Assembly: GCF_012489685.1 (NCBI RefSeq)
Contig: NC_080046.1
Span: forward strand, 29,441,881 to 29,505,880
DNA from: Lotus japonicus
Lineage: Eukaryota; Streptophyta; Magnoliopsida; Fabales; Fabaceae
Length of the DNA stretch: 64,000 nt
Direction of reading: 5' to 3'
Every line of letters starts with the position of its first letter. Positions within the stretch are counted from its first letter, which is position 1. A program made the position numbers and the translations under genes. Under the pieces are notes generated by a model. It was not told the origin of the DNA. It worked only from the letters and a program-made list of their open reading frames with translations, and made no database searches. Below are positions 9,327 through 21,636 of this stretch, in pieces.

Positions 9327-12300
9327 ATGTCAGGAGAAGAGGAGGAGCAACCAGCAGTGCGACTCTCGACCATCGAAATGCGGGCTCTTACACAACATCT
9401 GGAAAACTTAATGAGGAGGCAAACTGAAGAGATCCACGAAAGGCTGGATCAAATGGAGAACCGGAACAATAGTGACAGTGAAGGCGGGAGGCCACGACGA
9501 ATTCATGAAAATCCTAGACCTGCTCGGATTGAAGGAGTCAAATTCCAAATTCCTCCTTTTAAGGGAAAGAGTGATCCAGAGGCATACTTGGAGTGGGAAC
9601 TCAAAATAGAGCATGTCTTTGCTTGCAACAACTATGAGGAGGACCAAAAGGTGAAACTTGCAGCTGCTCACTTTTCAGACTATGCTCTTGTTTGGTGGAA
9701 TAAGTTTGCAAAAGAGAGATTGAGAAATGAGGAGCCAGCGGTGGAAACATGGGCTGAAATGAAACGAATCATGAGGAAAAGATATGTCCCTTCAAGCCAT
9801 GCTAGGGATGTAAAATTTAAACTTCAAAAACTTACCCAAGGCAGCAAGAGTGTTGAGGAGTATTACAAAGAACTTGAGGTGCTTATGTTGCAAGCCAATC
9901 TTGAGGAGGATGAAGAGGTAACCATGATTCGATTTATTAATGGTCTGTCTAATGATGTTAGAGATATTGTAGAACTTCAGGAATATGTAGACATGGAAGA
10001 ATTGCTGCACAAGGCCACTAAAGTTGAGCAACAACTCAAAAGGAAAGGGCTTGCAAGGAAGAGTTCTACCAATTCCAATTCATCTTGGAGAGACAGAATG
10101 AAGAATGAAGGGCCGAGCACCCTTAGCAAACCAGCCACCAAACCACAAGCTTCAGCTTCTTCAAAACCTCTTGAACAACCATCCAAAAAGAGCAAAGAGG
10201 TCAAGTGCTTCAAATGCCAAGGTATGGGACATTATGCTTATGAATGTGCCTCCAAAAAGACCATGATTCTTAAGGATGATGGAGACTACACCAGTGAGTC
10301 CGAAGGAGAACAAAGTGAAGAAGAAGAGGAGGCAGCCATGAATGGTGAACTGTTGATGATCCGAAGAATGCTTGGTAGCCAACAAAAGCCAAAGAAAGAA
10401 AGCCAAAGAGAGAATATCTTTCACACAAGATGTTCTGTCAATGGGCAGATTTGCTTGATGATTGTTGATGGCGGAAGCTGTACTAATGTGGCTAGTGAAA
10501 GAATGGTGGAGAAGCTGAACCTGGTCACAAAACCACATCCTTGGCCATACAAACTTCAATGGCTCAGCCACTATGGAGAAATACAAGTAAGTAAGCAAGT
10601 TGAAGTTGACTTTTCCATTGGCAAATACAGGGATAAGGTTCTTTGTGATGTTGTTCCCATGGAGGCTAGTCACATACTGCTGGGAAGACCATGGCAATAT
10701 GACACCAACTCTGATCATAATGGAAGCACCAACAAGATCTCATTCCAACATCATGGCCAGAAAATTACGCTCAAACCTTTGAGCCCTAGGGAGGTGCGTG
10801 AGGATCAAAAGAAAATGAGAGAAAAGATTGAACAAGAGAGAAAAGAAAAGAGTGAGACACTTGAGAGAAAGCAAAAAGAAAAGAGTGAAACACTTGAGAG
10901 AGAGCAAAAAGAAAAGAGTGAAATACTTGAGAGAAAAGAAATTTGTTTGATCAAAAAGAGAGAGGTGAAAAGGATGATAGCTTCAAAACAGATCCTATAC
11001 TTGATGTTTTGCAAAAATCAGATTTTGAACACTAACACTTTTGAAAATTTTGAGCTGCCTTCTAGTGTTAAATCTCTTTTGCAGGATTATGAGGATGTGT
11101 TTCCAACAAGTGTTCCAAGTGGTCTACCACCACTGAGAGGAATTGAGCATCAAATTGATCTCATTCCGGGAGCTTCTTTGCCTAATAGGCCAGCATATAG
11201 AAGCAACCCACAAGAAACCACTGAAATTCAAAGACAAGTGGAAGAACTCTTGAACAAAGGGTGGGTAAGAAATAGCATGAGTTCTTGTGCTGTACCGGTG
11301 ATTTTGGTACCAAAGAAAGATGGGACTTGGAGAATGTGCTCTGATTGTAGAGCCTTGAATAACATCACCATTAAGTATAGGCACCCTATTCCTAGACTTG
11401 ATGATTTGCTTGATGAATTGCATGGAGCATGTTATTTTTCTAAAATTGATTTGAAAAGTGGTTACAATCAGATAAGGATTAAAGAAGGGGATGAATGGAA
11501 AACTGCTTTCAAAACTAAATATGGTTTGTATGAATGGTTGGTTATGCCTTTTGGTTTAACTAATGCACCTAGTACTTTTATGAGACTAATGAACCATGTT
11601 TTGAGGGAATTCATTGGGAAATTTGTGGTTGTGTACTTTGATGATATTTTGGTCTATAGCACTACTCTTGAGCTGCATGTTGAGCACTTAAGATCCGTCT
11701 TGAGTATGCTTAGAAAGGAACAATTGTTTGCCAATCTTGAGAAATGCACTTTTTGCACTGACCATGTTGTGTTTCTTGGTTTTGTTGTGAGTTCGAAAGG
11801 AGTGCAGGTTGATGAGGAAAAGATCAAAGCCATTCAAGAGTGGCCCACTCCTAAATCCGTGGGTGATGTAAGAAGTTTTCATGGCTTGGCCAGTTTCTAC
11901 AGGAGGTTTGTAAAGGACTTTAGTACCTTGGCAGCACCCCTAAATGAAGTGGTGAAAAAGAATGTGGGTTTTCATTGGGGAAAGAATCAAGAAGAGGCCT
12001 TTGCTGCCCTAAAGCATAAGCTTACCCATGCACCTATACTTGCTTTACCTAACTTTGCTAAATCTTTTGAACTTGAATGTGATGCTTCAAATGTAGGTAT
12101 TGGAGCTGTGTTGCTTCAAGAAGGCCACCCAATTGCTTATTTTAGTGAAAAGTTAAGCGGAGCTGCCCTTAACTATTCTACTTATGATAAGGAATTGTAT
12201 GCTTTGGTGAGAGCTTTGAAGACCTGGCAGCATTATCTTTTGCCCAAGGAATTCGTGATTCATAGTGATCATGAGTCGCTGAAATACTTGAAGGGGCAAG

Positions 12301-13907
12301 GTAAGTTGAACAAAAGGCATGCCAAATGGGTTGAATTTTTGGAACAATTTCCCTATGTCATAAAACACAAAAAGGGGAAAAGTAACATTGTGGCTGATGC
12401 TTTATCCAGGAGACACGTGTTGCTTTCCATGTTAGAGACTAAATTGCTAGGACTTGAACATGTGAAAGAAATGTATGAAAAAGATGATAACTTTGCTGAA
12501 ATTTTTGTGGCTTGTGAGAAAGTTTCTCAAAATGGATTTTATAGGCACAATGGATTTTTATTTAAGGAAAACAGGTTGTGTGTGCCTAAAAGTTCCATTA
12601 GAGAACTGCTTGTTAAAGAATCCCATGCTGGGGGACTAATGGGTCATTTTGGAGTCCAAAAGACTCTAGAAACTTTACAGGAACATTTCTATTGGCCCAA
12701 AATGAAACATGATGTGATCAAGTTTTGTGAACATTGCATTGTTTGCAAGAAGGCTAAGTCTAAGGTGATGCCACATGGTTTGTATACTTCTTTGCCAATC
12801 CCTGAATACCCTTGGGTTGACTTGTCTATGGACTTTGTTTTAGGCCTCCCTAGAACAAAGAATGGTAAGGATTCCATTTTTGTGGTTGTTGATAGGTTTT
12901 CAAAAATGGCTCACTTTATTCCTTGCAGGCAAGCTGATGATGCTTGTCACGTTGCTGATTTGTTCTTTAAAGAAGTTGTAAGACTTCATGGGATGCCTAG
13001 AAGCATAGTTAGTGATAGGGACACCAAGTTCCTAAGTCACTTCTGGAGGACTTTATGGGGGAAGTTAGGCACCAAACTTTTGTTCTCTACCACTTGCCAC
13101 CCACAAACTGATGGGCAAACTGAGGTGGTTAATAGGACCCTAGGCACCTTGCTTAGGACTGTCCTTAAGGCCAATTTAAAGGCTTGGGAGGCGTGTTTGC
13201 CTCATGTTGAATTTGCTTACAATAGGGCTGTCCATAGCACTACCAATTGCTCTCCATTTGAAGTAGTGTATGGATTTAACCCTTTGACTCCTCTTGATTT
13301 GTTGCCTATGCCTAACATTTCTGTTTTCAAGCACAAGGAAGGACAGGGCAAAGCTGAATATGTCAAGAAGATGCATGAGCGTGTGAAGGCTCAAATTGAG
13401 AGAAAGAATGAGAGTTATGCTAGGCAAGCTAACAAGGGAAGAAAGGAGGTGGTGTTCCAACCCGGAGATTGGGTTTGGGTGCACATGAGGAAGGAAAGGT
13501 TTCCAGAACAAAGGAAATCCAAACTCCAACCTAGAGGGGATGGACCTTTTCAAGTGCTTGAGAGAATCAATAGCAATGCCTACAAAATAGAGCTTCCAGG
13601 TGAGTATAACATCAGCTCAACCTTTAATGTCTCTGATTTATCTCTCTTTGATGCAGATGGCGGAGAATTTGATTTGAGGTCAAATCCTTTTCAAGAGGGA
13701 GGGAATGATGAGGACAAGGACAAGGACAAGGGTCATGGAGCCCTAAAAGGACTTGGAGGACCAATGACAAGGGCTAGAGCTAAAAAGGCCAAAGAGACTC
13801 TTCAGCAAGTAGTGGCAACCATTCTTGAAGACAAAGTGGTAGAAGAGATGGAACCAAAAATCATGATGATCATTCAGGCCCAAGAAGAAGAGCCAGCCCA
13901 CGCATAG
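9327..13907 (+). CDS. gag-pol: Intact gag-pol polyprotein of the CRM-like Ty3 element
   Basis: I choose the Met of MSGEEEEQ (1526 residues) because the frame upstream of it lies in leader sequence. Approximate order: Retrotrans_gag 75-200; zinc knuckle [14 protein letters not shown] near 293; aspartic protease with [10 protein letters not shown] near 380; a basic linker with three 12-residue repeats; RT with YFDD near 770; RNase H from about 915; integrase HHCC zinc finger (about 1098-1140) and DDE core ([26 protein letters not shown]); then the C-terminal tail. The last 66 codons lie in the 3' LTR and contain [13 protein letters not shown], a basic tail resembling the CRM targeting region. 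No stop or frameshift interrupts it. It should encode everything needed for reverse transcription and integration. The clade is less certain than the Ty3 assignment. Confidence 0.9.
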   Translation: MSGEEEEQPAVRLSTIEMRALTQHLENLMRRQTEEIHERLDQMENRNNSDSEGGRPRRIHENPRPARIEGVKFQIPPFKGKSDPEAYLEWELKIEHVFACNNYEEDQKVKLAAAHFSDYALVWWNKFAKERLRNEEPAVETWAEMKRIMRKRYVPSSHARDVKFKLQKLTQGSKSVEEYYKELEVLMLQANLEEDEEVTMIRFINGLSNDVRDIVELQEYVDMEELLHKATKVEQQLKRKGLARKSSTNSNSSWRDRMKNEGPSTLSKPATKPQASASSKPLEQPSKKSKEVKCFKCQGMGHYAYECASKKTMILKDDGDYTSESEGEQSEEEEEAAMNGELLMIRRMLGSQQKPKKESQRENIFHTRCSVNGQICLMIVDGGSCTNVASERMVEKLNLVTKPHPWPYKLQWLSHYGEIQVSKQVEVDFSIGKYRDKVLCDVVPMEASHILLGRPWQYDTNSDHNGSTNKISFQHHGQKITLKPLSPREVREDQKKMREKIEQERKEKSETLERKQKEKSETLEREQKEKSEILERKEICLIKKREVKRMIASKQILYLMFCKNQILNTNTFENFELPSSVKSLLQDYEDVFPTSVPSGLPPLRGIEHQIDLIPGASLPNRPAYRSNPQETTEIQRQVEELLNKGWVRNSMSSCAVPVILVPKKDGTWRMCSDCRALNNITIKYRHPIPRLDDLLDELHGACYFSKIDLKSGYNQIRIKEGDEWKTAFKTKYGLYEWLVMPFGLTNAPSTFMRLMNHVLREFIGKFVVVYFDDILVYSTTLELHVEHLRSVLSMLRKEQLFANLEKCTFCTDHVVFLGFVVSSKGVQVDEEKIKAIQEWPTPKSVGDVRSFHGLASFYRRFVKDFSTLAAPLNEVVKKNVGFHWGKNQEEAFAALKHKLTHAPILALPNFAKSFELECDASNVGIGAVLLQEGHPIAYFSEKLSGAALNYSTYDKELYALVRALKTWQHYLLPKEFVIHSDHESLKYLKGQGKLNKRHAKWVEFLEQFPYVIKHKKGKSNIVADALSRRHVLLSMLETKLLGLEHVKEMYEKDDNFAEIFVACEKVSQNGFYRHNGFLFKENRLCVPKSSIRELLVKESHAGGLMGHFGVQKTLETLQEHFYWPKMKHDVIKFCEHCIVCKKAKSKVMPHGLYTSLPIPEYPWVDLSMDFVLGLPRTKNGKDSIFVVVDRFSKMAHFIPCRQADDACHVADLFFKEVVRLHGMPRSIVSDRDTKFLSHFWRTLWGKLGTKLLFSTTCHPQTDGQTEVVNRTLGTLLRTVLKANLKAWEACLPHVEFAYNRAVHSTTNCSPFEVVYGFNPLTPLDLLPMPNISVFKHKEGQGKAEYVKKMHERVKAQIERKNESYARQANKGRKEVVFQPGDWVWVHMRKERFPEQRKSKLQPRGDGPFQVLERINSNAYKIELPGEYNISSTFNVSDLSLFDADGGEFDLRSNPFQEGGNDEDKDKDKGHGALKGLGGPMTRARAKKAKETLQQVVATILEDKVVEEMEPKIMMIIQAQEEEPAHA
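10838..10947 (+). repeat. Coding minisatellite, 36-bp unit x3, in gag-pol
   Basis: Three in-frame copies encode variants of [10 protein letters not shown] between protease and RT. They give a highly charged, probably helical linker. Confidence 0.8.
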
Positions 13908-14730
13908 GGGCTGCCATGTGATGTTCTGTTTTATTTTATTTCAATAAAAATGCAAAGGACCAATTGAATAAGTTGGATCCAAATGCATTATGTTGCTGAA
14001 TTTTATTTTAGTGTGTTTAATCCACTTCAAGTGGTGTGTGTTTGCATGTGGCGCATGAAGGGCTTAAAGGGAGGGATCCATTCCTTTCTTAAAACTCTTT
14101 GAATGTGTTTGAATTTCAATAAGTTCTGAATGGAGGAGTTACATCAGCAAAGTCAAAGGATTGAAGAGCTTTCAAAGCCAAGAATGGAGTTACAAAGAAA
14201 GGGAAATTAAGTTCATAAAGAGCATTGAATGCTATATTCCCTGGTCAGAATAACAATCAAGAAAGGGAGTTACATGAAGCAATCAGCCACTAAAAACACG
14301 TTCAGGGCTGAAGCATATCACTATCTTCCTCTTTTAATTTGTAACTCCTAGCCTAGGATTCTTCTAGAGAAATTACACCTCATCATTTTTTTGTAACTAG
14401 GCTGAATTTCCTTCTTCTTTATAAGGACCACTCCTTCAATGTAATAGACAGATTATGAATGAATTAGTATTTTCTTTTCTGAGTGATTCAGATTTGTGAG
14501 AGTGATTCTCATAGTTCTTGAGTGATTCAAGAATTAGGCTTATCAAGGGTTTGTCACCACCTTTGTGTGAAGTCTTCATCTTCCATTTCACTAAAACTTC
14601 CCCTCTTTTCTGTCCATTTCCCTTCCATCACGAAATTCTTCTTCTTCTTTCTCACATTTCAGAGTTCTCATCATCCAAGATCAATCCTAGACGATCCATT
14701 GCAGCCCTTGCATCAACTTGGGGCGTATCA
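13706..14730 (+). repeat. 3' LTR of the CRM-like element
   Basis: It is preceded by the purine tract AAGAGGGAGGGAA. It carries the gag-pol stop at 13905-13907 and ends GCGTATCA. Confidence 0.92.
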
Positions 14731-15002
14731 CAAGTCCCTAACGATTCCGCTATGGAACCACACACCCTCAACATAACACGTATACTGCCCATAAGGAATT
14801 TCTCTAAGATTCATTCTTCAGCTTCTAGCTTCCTTATAAACGCATCGGTGCGAGACTACTTTCTAGGCTTAGCGTGTCATTCTAAACCTCGTGTAACTTC
14901 TATAGTTTAAACACGAGTAACCGTCAAATAAAGTCTTAATAGGTGTATTAACTATAAGGTCAAAGCTTAAACGGTATAAGTAAGTTAGGTGTGTTGCACA
15001 TT

Positions 15003-16142
15003 CTACGAGAGTAATGAAGAGCATGTTGTACTAGAATGAGAAAGAATAGTTAGAAGGTTACCATCGTTATTGCGCTCACCTCTGGCTAACCCCTCCGGTC
15101 TTTCACCGTCCATGATATAAACTCTTCCTCTAGCAGAAGGGTGCTTTCCCCTTGCAGCATTGACAGACGGCTCCGCCTTGGGTGCCCTACACTGACTGGC
15201 GTTGTGCCCCGGTTGATTTGGGCCTCGATTCTGAGCACGCACTTGCATAGTGCCCCAACTTTCCACACCTGAAGCATTCCACGTCTTGGGTTGCAATCTG
15301 GTTTCCCGTTCCTCCAGCAGCAGCCGCAACCATAGGCTTGTACGATATTGGGGTAAACCTTTCCCCCACAGGACGCTGATAAGGCTTCTCCATCTGAAAT
15401 TTTCCTTTTCCTTGATAGCTTCGGGGACTCGACCTCATTGGTCCCCCAGTTCCAGCCCGGTCCATCCTCCTATTCTTCATCAGCTCCACCTCGGTGGCCT
15501 TCTCAACCAAAGCTTGAAACCTCATAATCCCCAATGGCCTCACTAAATCTTCGATGTCTGCTCTCAGCCCATTCAGAAATCGCTTACACATGTAGCGTTC
15601 ATCAACATGGTTGTTGAAAAACTGGAAGTGCTTAGCCAATGATTCCAGTTTGGAAGCATACTCAGGTATGGTCATGCTCCCTTGACAAAGGGTCAGAAAT
15701 TGTGCCTCCCGCTCGTCTCGAGCGCTAGTTGGAAAGTACTTCTCTAGAAATGCAGCACGAAAAGAGTTCTAATTCACCTCTTCGTTGTTAGCTTCCATAA
15801 TTCCTCTGGTACCCCTCCACCAGTACTCAGCATCGCCCAGCAGTAGATAAGTTGCCAGGCCCACCTTGGCCCCCTCCGCCGTCTGCAGTACTTCGAAAAT
15901 CTTCTCAATCTCTTGGATCCATAGATCCGCATTGTCCGGGTCAGTCCCACCCGTGAACTTGGGTGGATCCTGCCTTCTAAAATCATTCAGTCCCCTGTTC
16001 TGGTCCAGGGCTGCTTCCCTCTGAAGCCGGTGTAGCTCACGTGCATCCTCAGCAGCACGCCTATGTGCATTGTCATTCGTTGTACAGTCATTGCTTGGAC
16101 CAAAGTGGCCACCATCTCAGCAAGTTGGTTCGCGTTCACCAT
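15003..16142 (-). pseudogene. gag: Tekay gag pseudogene
   Basis: Translating the minus strand from the Met at 16142 (MVNANQLAEM) gives a protein parallel to the intact gag at 41395-42588, but the frame shifts at least twice. The pieces are 15774-15986, 15187-15675 (with KLESLAKHFQFF and the first knuckle CFRCGKLGHYASAC) and 15003-15329. The second knuckle is lost around the last frameshift. The capsid domain is present, unlike in the gags at 6794 and 22634, so this copy belongs to the full-gag subtype. Confidence 0.8.
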
Positions 16143-16339
16143 GTTCTGTATTCGTTTAGCAAACAGTCAGTACCAATCATAAGATAGTATTATGCATAGC
16201 TAAACAATATGATTAGGTAGCAACTTCAATCAATTAAAGCGAAGATCGCTTGGCAGACAATCACTTGTTTACTCTTTACAGAGTCACACAACCTAGCACA
16301 GAAGACCTATTCCCCAAAGACTCCCGAAAGACTCGACAA

Positions 16340-16351
16340 GCTCTGGTACCA
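16340..16351 (-). other. Mutated tRNA-iMet primer binding site
   Basis: The minus strand reads TGGTACCAGAGC, one change (T to C) from the standard TGGTATCAGAGC. Confidence 0.85.
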
Positions 16352-17321
16352 CAATGTAACGCCCCGATTTCCGGGTGTCACTTTAGTAACTCAAAAATAA
16401 AATAAAGCGGAAAAGCAGGTATTTTTTTTTCGTTTTGTTCAAATAAAAAGACTTGTCGAAAAGAAGACTCAACCCAATCGCGATTAACAGCGATTAATAT
16501 ACAATATAAGTACAGCTCTCGCTGCAACTAAAAACATCGTCACGAGTGTCCTCAAGTGACGGAATGTAACATCAAATAACTAAAGGTATTGCCCAACGGC
16601 AAACAAGTGCGACCCATAGATAGAGTCATGAGTTTTATAAATACAGTCTTCCAAGAAAGTAAGTCAGCCCAAAACGTCCTCCGAAGGACCACCTACGTCC
16701 GACAAACTCCCTGTGATCCTCATGGAAGAGAACCACACAAAAAGCTAATAGTCGGGGACCTACCCTGCCCCAAAATAAGAAATGAAAATCAGAGCTGTGA
16801 CAACAAAACCCCATATACTACACCCCTAACATCGACTCTCATCCGATCCTGCAAAAAGTCCGGGTCCACGTCGAAGGCTCAGTAGTAGTCATTTCGCTCC
16901 GGGTCCTCCCCGAACGACGAACCATCACGAATCAACTGTTGAACGTCTGGCAGCAGGCCGACCGCCCAAACACAACCATACACACAAAGTCAAGGCGCGA
17001 GGGTCAAACTCACAGAATATGATAGATAATACAAGCAACATGTGAAGAATAAGGGGTATATATATATGTTGTATATATACATATAAATTCTGCATTGCCT
17101 ACCCTAAGGTATATACATGGCATGTTATCGAATCTCTAGTAAAAACACAATATTCAATATCTCAACAATTCCTCAAATAACATAACGATGATCACCAATA
17201 TCAAATCATCAAAATCTCAACATATGAAGTTAGGTGATAAGGTTAGTCAAACAATGTATCGTCCTCCCAACGCACACGTGTCCAACTAAACAAATGTTCC
17301 CTGTCATTGCCCTAGGGTAAA

Positions 17322-17468
17322 CGACGATGAAATCTCACGCTTCCATGAAGTCTCACGCTTCAATGGGGTCTTACGCTTTCACGAAGTCTCACGCTTCAGT
17401 GAAATCTCACACATCCATTCACCGGAAGTCTCACGCTTCAGTGAATTTTCACGCATTCACGAAGTCTC
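17322..17468 (-). repeat. Minisatellite in Tekay LTR (core GAAGTCTCACGCTTCA)
   Basis: Short imperfect units around TCTCACGCTTCA are the reverse complement of the family at 1-190. The array runs into the N gap. Confidence 0.8.
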
Positions 17469-17568
17469 NNNNNNNNNNNNNNNNNNNNNNNNNNNNNNNN
17501 NNNNNNNNNNNNNNNNNNNNNNNNNNNNNNNNNNNNNNNNNNNNNNNNNNNNNNNNNNNNNNNNNNNN
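17469..17568. other. Assembly gap of exactly 100 N
   Basis: The round number indicates a gap of unknown true size. It sits at the edge of a minisatellite. Comparison with the LTR at 23629-27247 suggests roughly 0.7-0.8 kb could be missing. Confidence 0.98.
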
Positions 17569-19264
17569 AAAGTATCATAACATCAACTCAACATCATAAA
17601 CAACATCAGATAAAGCATAAGTCGAATTATCGACGCCTATCATGCAATCATAGCTGATATAGTAAGTTGCCCTAACCTCGAGCTGTTCCAGCTTCGCAAA
17701 CAAAGTTCTCCTCAAACAATTGCTCTAAGTCTTCCAAAGTTCCCTCAACTGAACCTCGGAGAAAAACAAAGCAGAAACCAAACAAAATCGATTAGTTCGA
17801 TCGCAAAACAATACATAAACGATAGACAAAGCATTAAAGCTTCAGAATAGGACAATCAGGTACGAAAAGACAAGTTTTCGAAACCGAAAAAACTCCCCCC
17901 TAAAGAAATAGTCCACCGGCCTCAAAGGGAAAAAGGCTTCGCTCTTTTCTTTGATCAAATCAATTCACAAGTAGTTTTAGGGTAAAACTAAGGCAAAGAA
18001 ACTGTCAGAACAATTTTCGGACAATCGGGCCGAAATACGACTATCCAGGGGCATTTTGGTCCAAAATAAAGGCTCAAAACTTCAAAGTTATCAGTTCTGA
18101 AAACAAATTTGATAGCAACGATCCTCATGACATCCGTGACAACAAATCCTAAAGGCACGAAGTCAGATTATGACTTTTCGACAATAAAGTTTCGAAATGT
18201 GAGACAAAAGGTTTTGAAACAGTTTTCAGATCCCTGTCAACTGGATCACAATCAGAGTTTACTGACAGAGTTTTAGGCTCGTGGGAACCTAGAGAACATA
18301 ACCCAAGCAAGAAATCGAAGAAAAACGGACAATTTTAGAAAAAGCTCAAAACTGTGAGCACAGAAACGACTTCAGAAACGCAACAGAAACAACAATCAGA
18401 GGTAGGAATCGTGTTAGTTACCTCGATACCTAGAAGTAGGGACGAACTGCACGAAGATTGGTCAAGTTTTCGCGAAAATCTCCTCCCCCCTTGCTCTCCA
18501 CGAAATTCAGCCACAAAAGGAAGAAAATGAAGGAATTTTTGCTTTTTGAGCTATTTATAGACAGGCGAAATCGCGGGAAAATGAAAATTTCGCGATTCCG
18601 ATTTTTGCAGCACGATCACCGTGGAATTCTAAGAGAGATTCTGGCGTCAGAATTCCAGAACTCAAAACAAATATCTAAGATTTGGGGAAAAACGATATCC
18701 AAAACGCCAAAAGCGGTGTAAGTTAGTCTGTCCCGAAAAACTACTTTTTGCTGTGATGCTCAGACGACAAAACTTCCAACAGAAGAAAGATTGGAAATGT
18801 CGAAACAAGTCTGGCCACACGGACGGAATCTTCGTTAGATGTCCCAAATAGAAAAAGTCTTCATCCTTCGCTCAAAACTAAGGTTTCGAAGCAAAGAAAT
18901 TAGCGTCGGCGGACATCCGAAAAGTTAAACCTATCGTGCGTACAGTCCAGAGTTCCGAAATGAAACGCTGGTCGATGGAAAAATAAAGAGAAACTTTAAA
19001 TTTTCCAAGAGTTTGAAATCTCACTTAAAACGTTGCTTTAAGAGCGAAATAGCCTATTCTGGACACGCTCGCCATAAGGCAGGTGTGCAGACGACTCGCA
19101 CTAACTCCGAAAACAACTACGCAACATTCCTCAAGCAATTCCTGAACTTTCTTCTTCATTAATCTTTCTCAAATGTCAAACTCCTGTCACGCTTACACTG
19201 ATTCTACGTGTGAGTCGGAAATTAACTTGTTCTGAAAATCCGGGTCTTACAATACTCCCCTCCA

Positions 19265-19458
19265 AAAAGAAAGTTTCGTCCTCGAAACTCAGAGTTCTGA
19301 GAAAGTCCGGAATACAGTTCCTCGATCTTATCTTCCAATTCTCATGTAGTATTGCCTGTGTCATTGTTCCTCATACTCTTTACTTAAGCAATCTGTTCTC
19401 CCCTTAATTGTTTCACTCTTCTATCCCCACTGCTAACTGTCGGCGTCTCAAAAGACAA
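19265..19458 (-). pseudogene. Chromodomain end of Tekay pol (pseudogene)
   Basis: The minus strand translates to pieces such as RRVKQLRGEQIA and ELEDKIEELYPDF, interrupted by stops. This is the typical C-terminal chromodomain tail of chromovirus integrase (core RRVKQLRGKEI...WE.E..M...YPELF). The matching relic at 40477-40647 is better preserved. It supports placing these elements among chromoviruses. Confidence 0.65.
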
Positions 19459-21636
19459 AACATCATTCAACCTCATATCGTCTGACTCGATTACTTGCGT
19501 CGGACCTCTGCTTGAAATGATACCGGTTGGCATTCCGTGCAGTCGCACCATCTTAGCCACTTACTTCTTTACTTTCGGTCGTCCGAAATTCTTCTTAAAC
19601 TCGGTGCCTCTCTGTCATCTTAAGGTAAATACTCAACTTGTCCTCGTGATCTTTATCTACAGTCCAAAACTCCACTTGTTCGTTCGATAACTTGTAGACG
19701 AATCCTCCCCCTTGGAAACCGCTAGTCCATTAAAACACCTCTAACTTCGTAACTATTTTTACACACACCAAGTAATCAAACTTCTACTTAGTCACTATTC
19801 GAATTAAAACTCGACTTATGTCCTTATTCCTTGTCCTTCACTAATCTTATCCCCCTCCAACATCAATTTATCAACAACTTATAAGATAATCCTCCTCTTA
19901 ATATCTAACAATCCGTTTTTACCGTCTTCTTCCTCGAAACTTCCCTCACTCAAACCTATTTACACTCACTGAAATCCCTAACCCTTCGCACAAATCGAGA
20001 CTTATCCTCTAGAAGATTACATCATAACTATACCTCAAGGGACTTAACTAGCCATTTCATCATCCGATCCTTCAACATTCCGAGATTTAACTGTTATCGT
20101 AACCGCTAACACCACCAAATCTCTTATGTGCACAGGAATCTCAGCTCACTAGGTCAACCTTAGCCCTAGGATTCTCATTCAACTTTAGTAAAATTCACTT
20201 GTTACCCGTAATATGCACCATCAAAATCCATAACAAAGTTTCATTCACTCTTAGGCTCTAAGAAACTTGTCAAAATATGACAACCTCAGGTATTCATCTT
20301 AATACTAACACCTTCCCTTTTGTGACTCAATCACCATCTCATCAATCAACTTCTTAATCTCTCAATCAAATTCTTACAAACTTCGAGTCTTACACACCTT
20401 AGACAACCATTCATAGATTTAAAACCTAAACCTTCACCAAGTTTGGTCCTCTAATGACCTTTAATCCTTCAATACTTCTTAAATGAATATCCGTTTCTTA
20501 AAAACTATAACTCCTTCACTTACCCAAACGACCTGATAAGTGTCGTCATGCTTCCACACTCACCACTTGGTCCTGCTATCCATAATCATAACCTATTATG
20601 CTAACATCATTCAAATCTTATCACATGGTCATTATGTCCGCAATCTCATAATCAACATCAATCGATCACCGACCTTAACACTCCACACAACCCAGAATTC
20701 CTTTACTTCAAGATCTCTCTTATACTACACCTCAATGGTCTTAACCCGAAACTCACCTTCAGGTCTTCAATCTTCTAAGATTCAACTCCTATTGTCACAC
20801 CTACAACCATAAGATCTCCTACTCGTACGCGATTCCCGACTCTCAAGATCAATCTTAACCCTAAGATTTCAATCCAACTTAGTAAATCTCACTTAGTAAT
20901 CTTAGCATATTTCCTTGGAATCCATATCACCAACCTCAAGTATTCAACTTATGCTAAAACTTTCTTTCTCCAACTTAATCATTAATTCAACACTTTTCAA
21001 ATGAAAATTCATCTCTTAAGACTATAATGTCTCCACATATTAATCAAACGCTTAGCGAAACTTATTGCTCGAACTCGACTATAACAATCTAGTTCAGAGC
21101 TAATTCTTCTCAATCTCGCTACCATCAAGCTATCATCTAAAACCTGATTACATTCAACTTATTTAGTCTCTAACAATTCCACTCAGTAATCACATAACCT
21201 ATGACTTCATAACTTCCGAGAAACTACTTAATACTTTTCCGGCATTAAATCTCTTGACTTGGTCTACCTCTACTTGGAGTGATCACACGAACTAACCAGT
21301 TAACGTCTATACGACACTCATCGACTTCCAAAGATTTAAATCTTAATCTTTCACAATCAAATGCTTAACACGAACTTTCCTCCCAAATCCGACTAATCCT
21401 CAATCAATTCAAATTCATTTTACCCGTCCTTCTATCAAAGTCCATAACCAGCTGTGATTCCGAATATCACCCCCTCAATATTAGGTTGATCAGGCCTAAT
21501 ACATCGAAGGTGGAAATTTAGAAAAACCCACTGGAACAGACAATGAGTTCCTAACATCCAGTAACCACAATTATCCTGATATCAAGTTCCTAACGATTCC
21601 GCTACGGAACCACACACCCTCAATCCATGTAAAAGA
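19459..21636 (-). other. Decayed Tekay pol/3' internal sequence
   Basis: No readable frame longer than about 90 codons exists and I could identify no domain. Position between the RT fragment and the chromodomain relic suggests eroded RNase H and integrase, but this is inference. Confidence 0.5.

Larger units (their letters stand above)
7698..14730 (+). mobile_element. Complete CRM-like Ty3/gypsy chromovirus
   Basis: Direct repeats of 1024-1025 bp (7698-8721 and 13706-14730) run TGATGAGG to GCGTATCA and bound an intact gag-pol. The primer site (8724-8735) and purine tract (13693-13705) are in the right places. Gag and protease resemble the CRM clade of centromeric retrotransposons as I recall it, and the coding frame runs into the 3' LTR, as known for some CRM elements. 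The LTRs differ at about 8 positions plus one indel, so insertion was recent. The flanks (TTATG left, CAAGT right) do not match, so the usual 5-bp duplication is absent. Confidence 0.85.
14731..16354 (-). mobile_element. Internal fragment of a minus-strand Tekay element with decayed gag
   Basis: This is the internal region immediately downstream, on the minus strand, of the LTR at 16355-19251. It contains a mutated primer site, a gag pseudogene and about 270 bases (14731-15002) homologous to sequence after gag in other copies (for example 41170-41394). It stops at the CRM-like LTR, and pol is absent. Confidence 0.75.
16355..19251 (-). repeat. Tekay LTR containing an assembly gap
   Basis: On the minus strand it begins TGTAAGACCC (19251) and ends GGGCGTTACA (16355). 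A purine tract lies just upstream (19252-19270) and a primer site just downstream, so it can be the 3' LTR of the element at 19252-27247 and the 5' LTR of the fragment at 14731-16354. The part 17569-19251 is almost identical to 25559-27247, while 16355-17468 is clearly more diverged from 23629-25000. The switch coincides with the N gap. A TATA-like CTATAAATAG lies at 18551-18560 (minus). Confidence 0.8.

Noticed and set aside
8509..14910. Paired + strand ORFs at 8509-8838 and 14518-14910
   Set aside because: They lie at the same place in the two CRM-like LTRs, downstream of the TATA box, and run out of the LTR into unrelated sequence.
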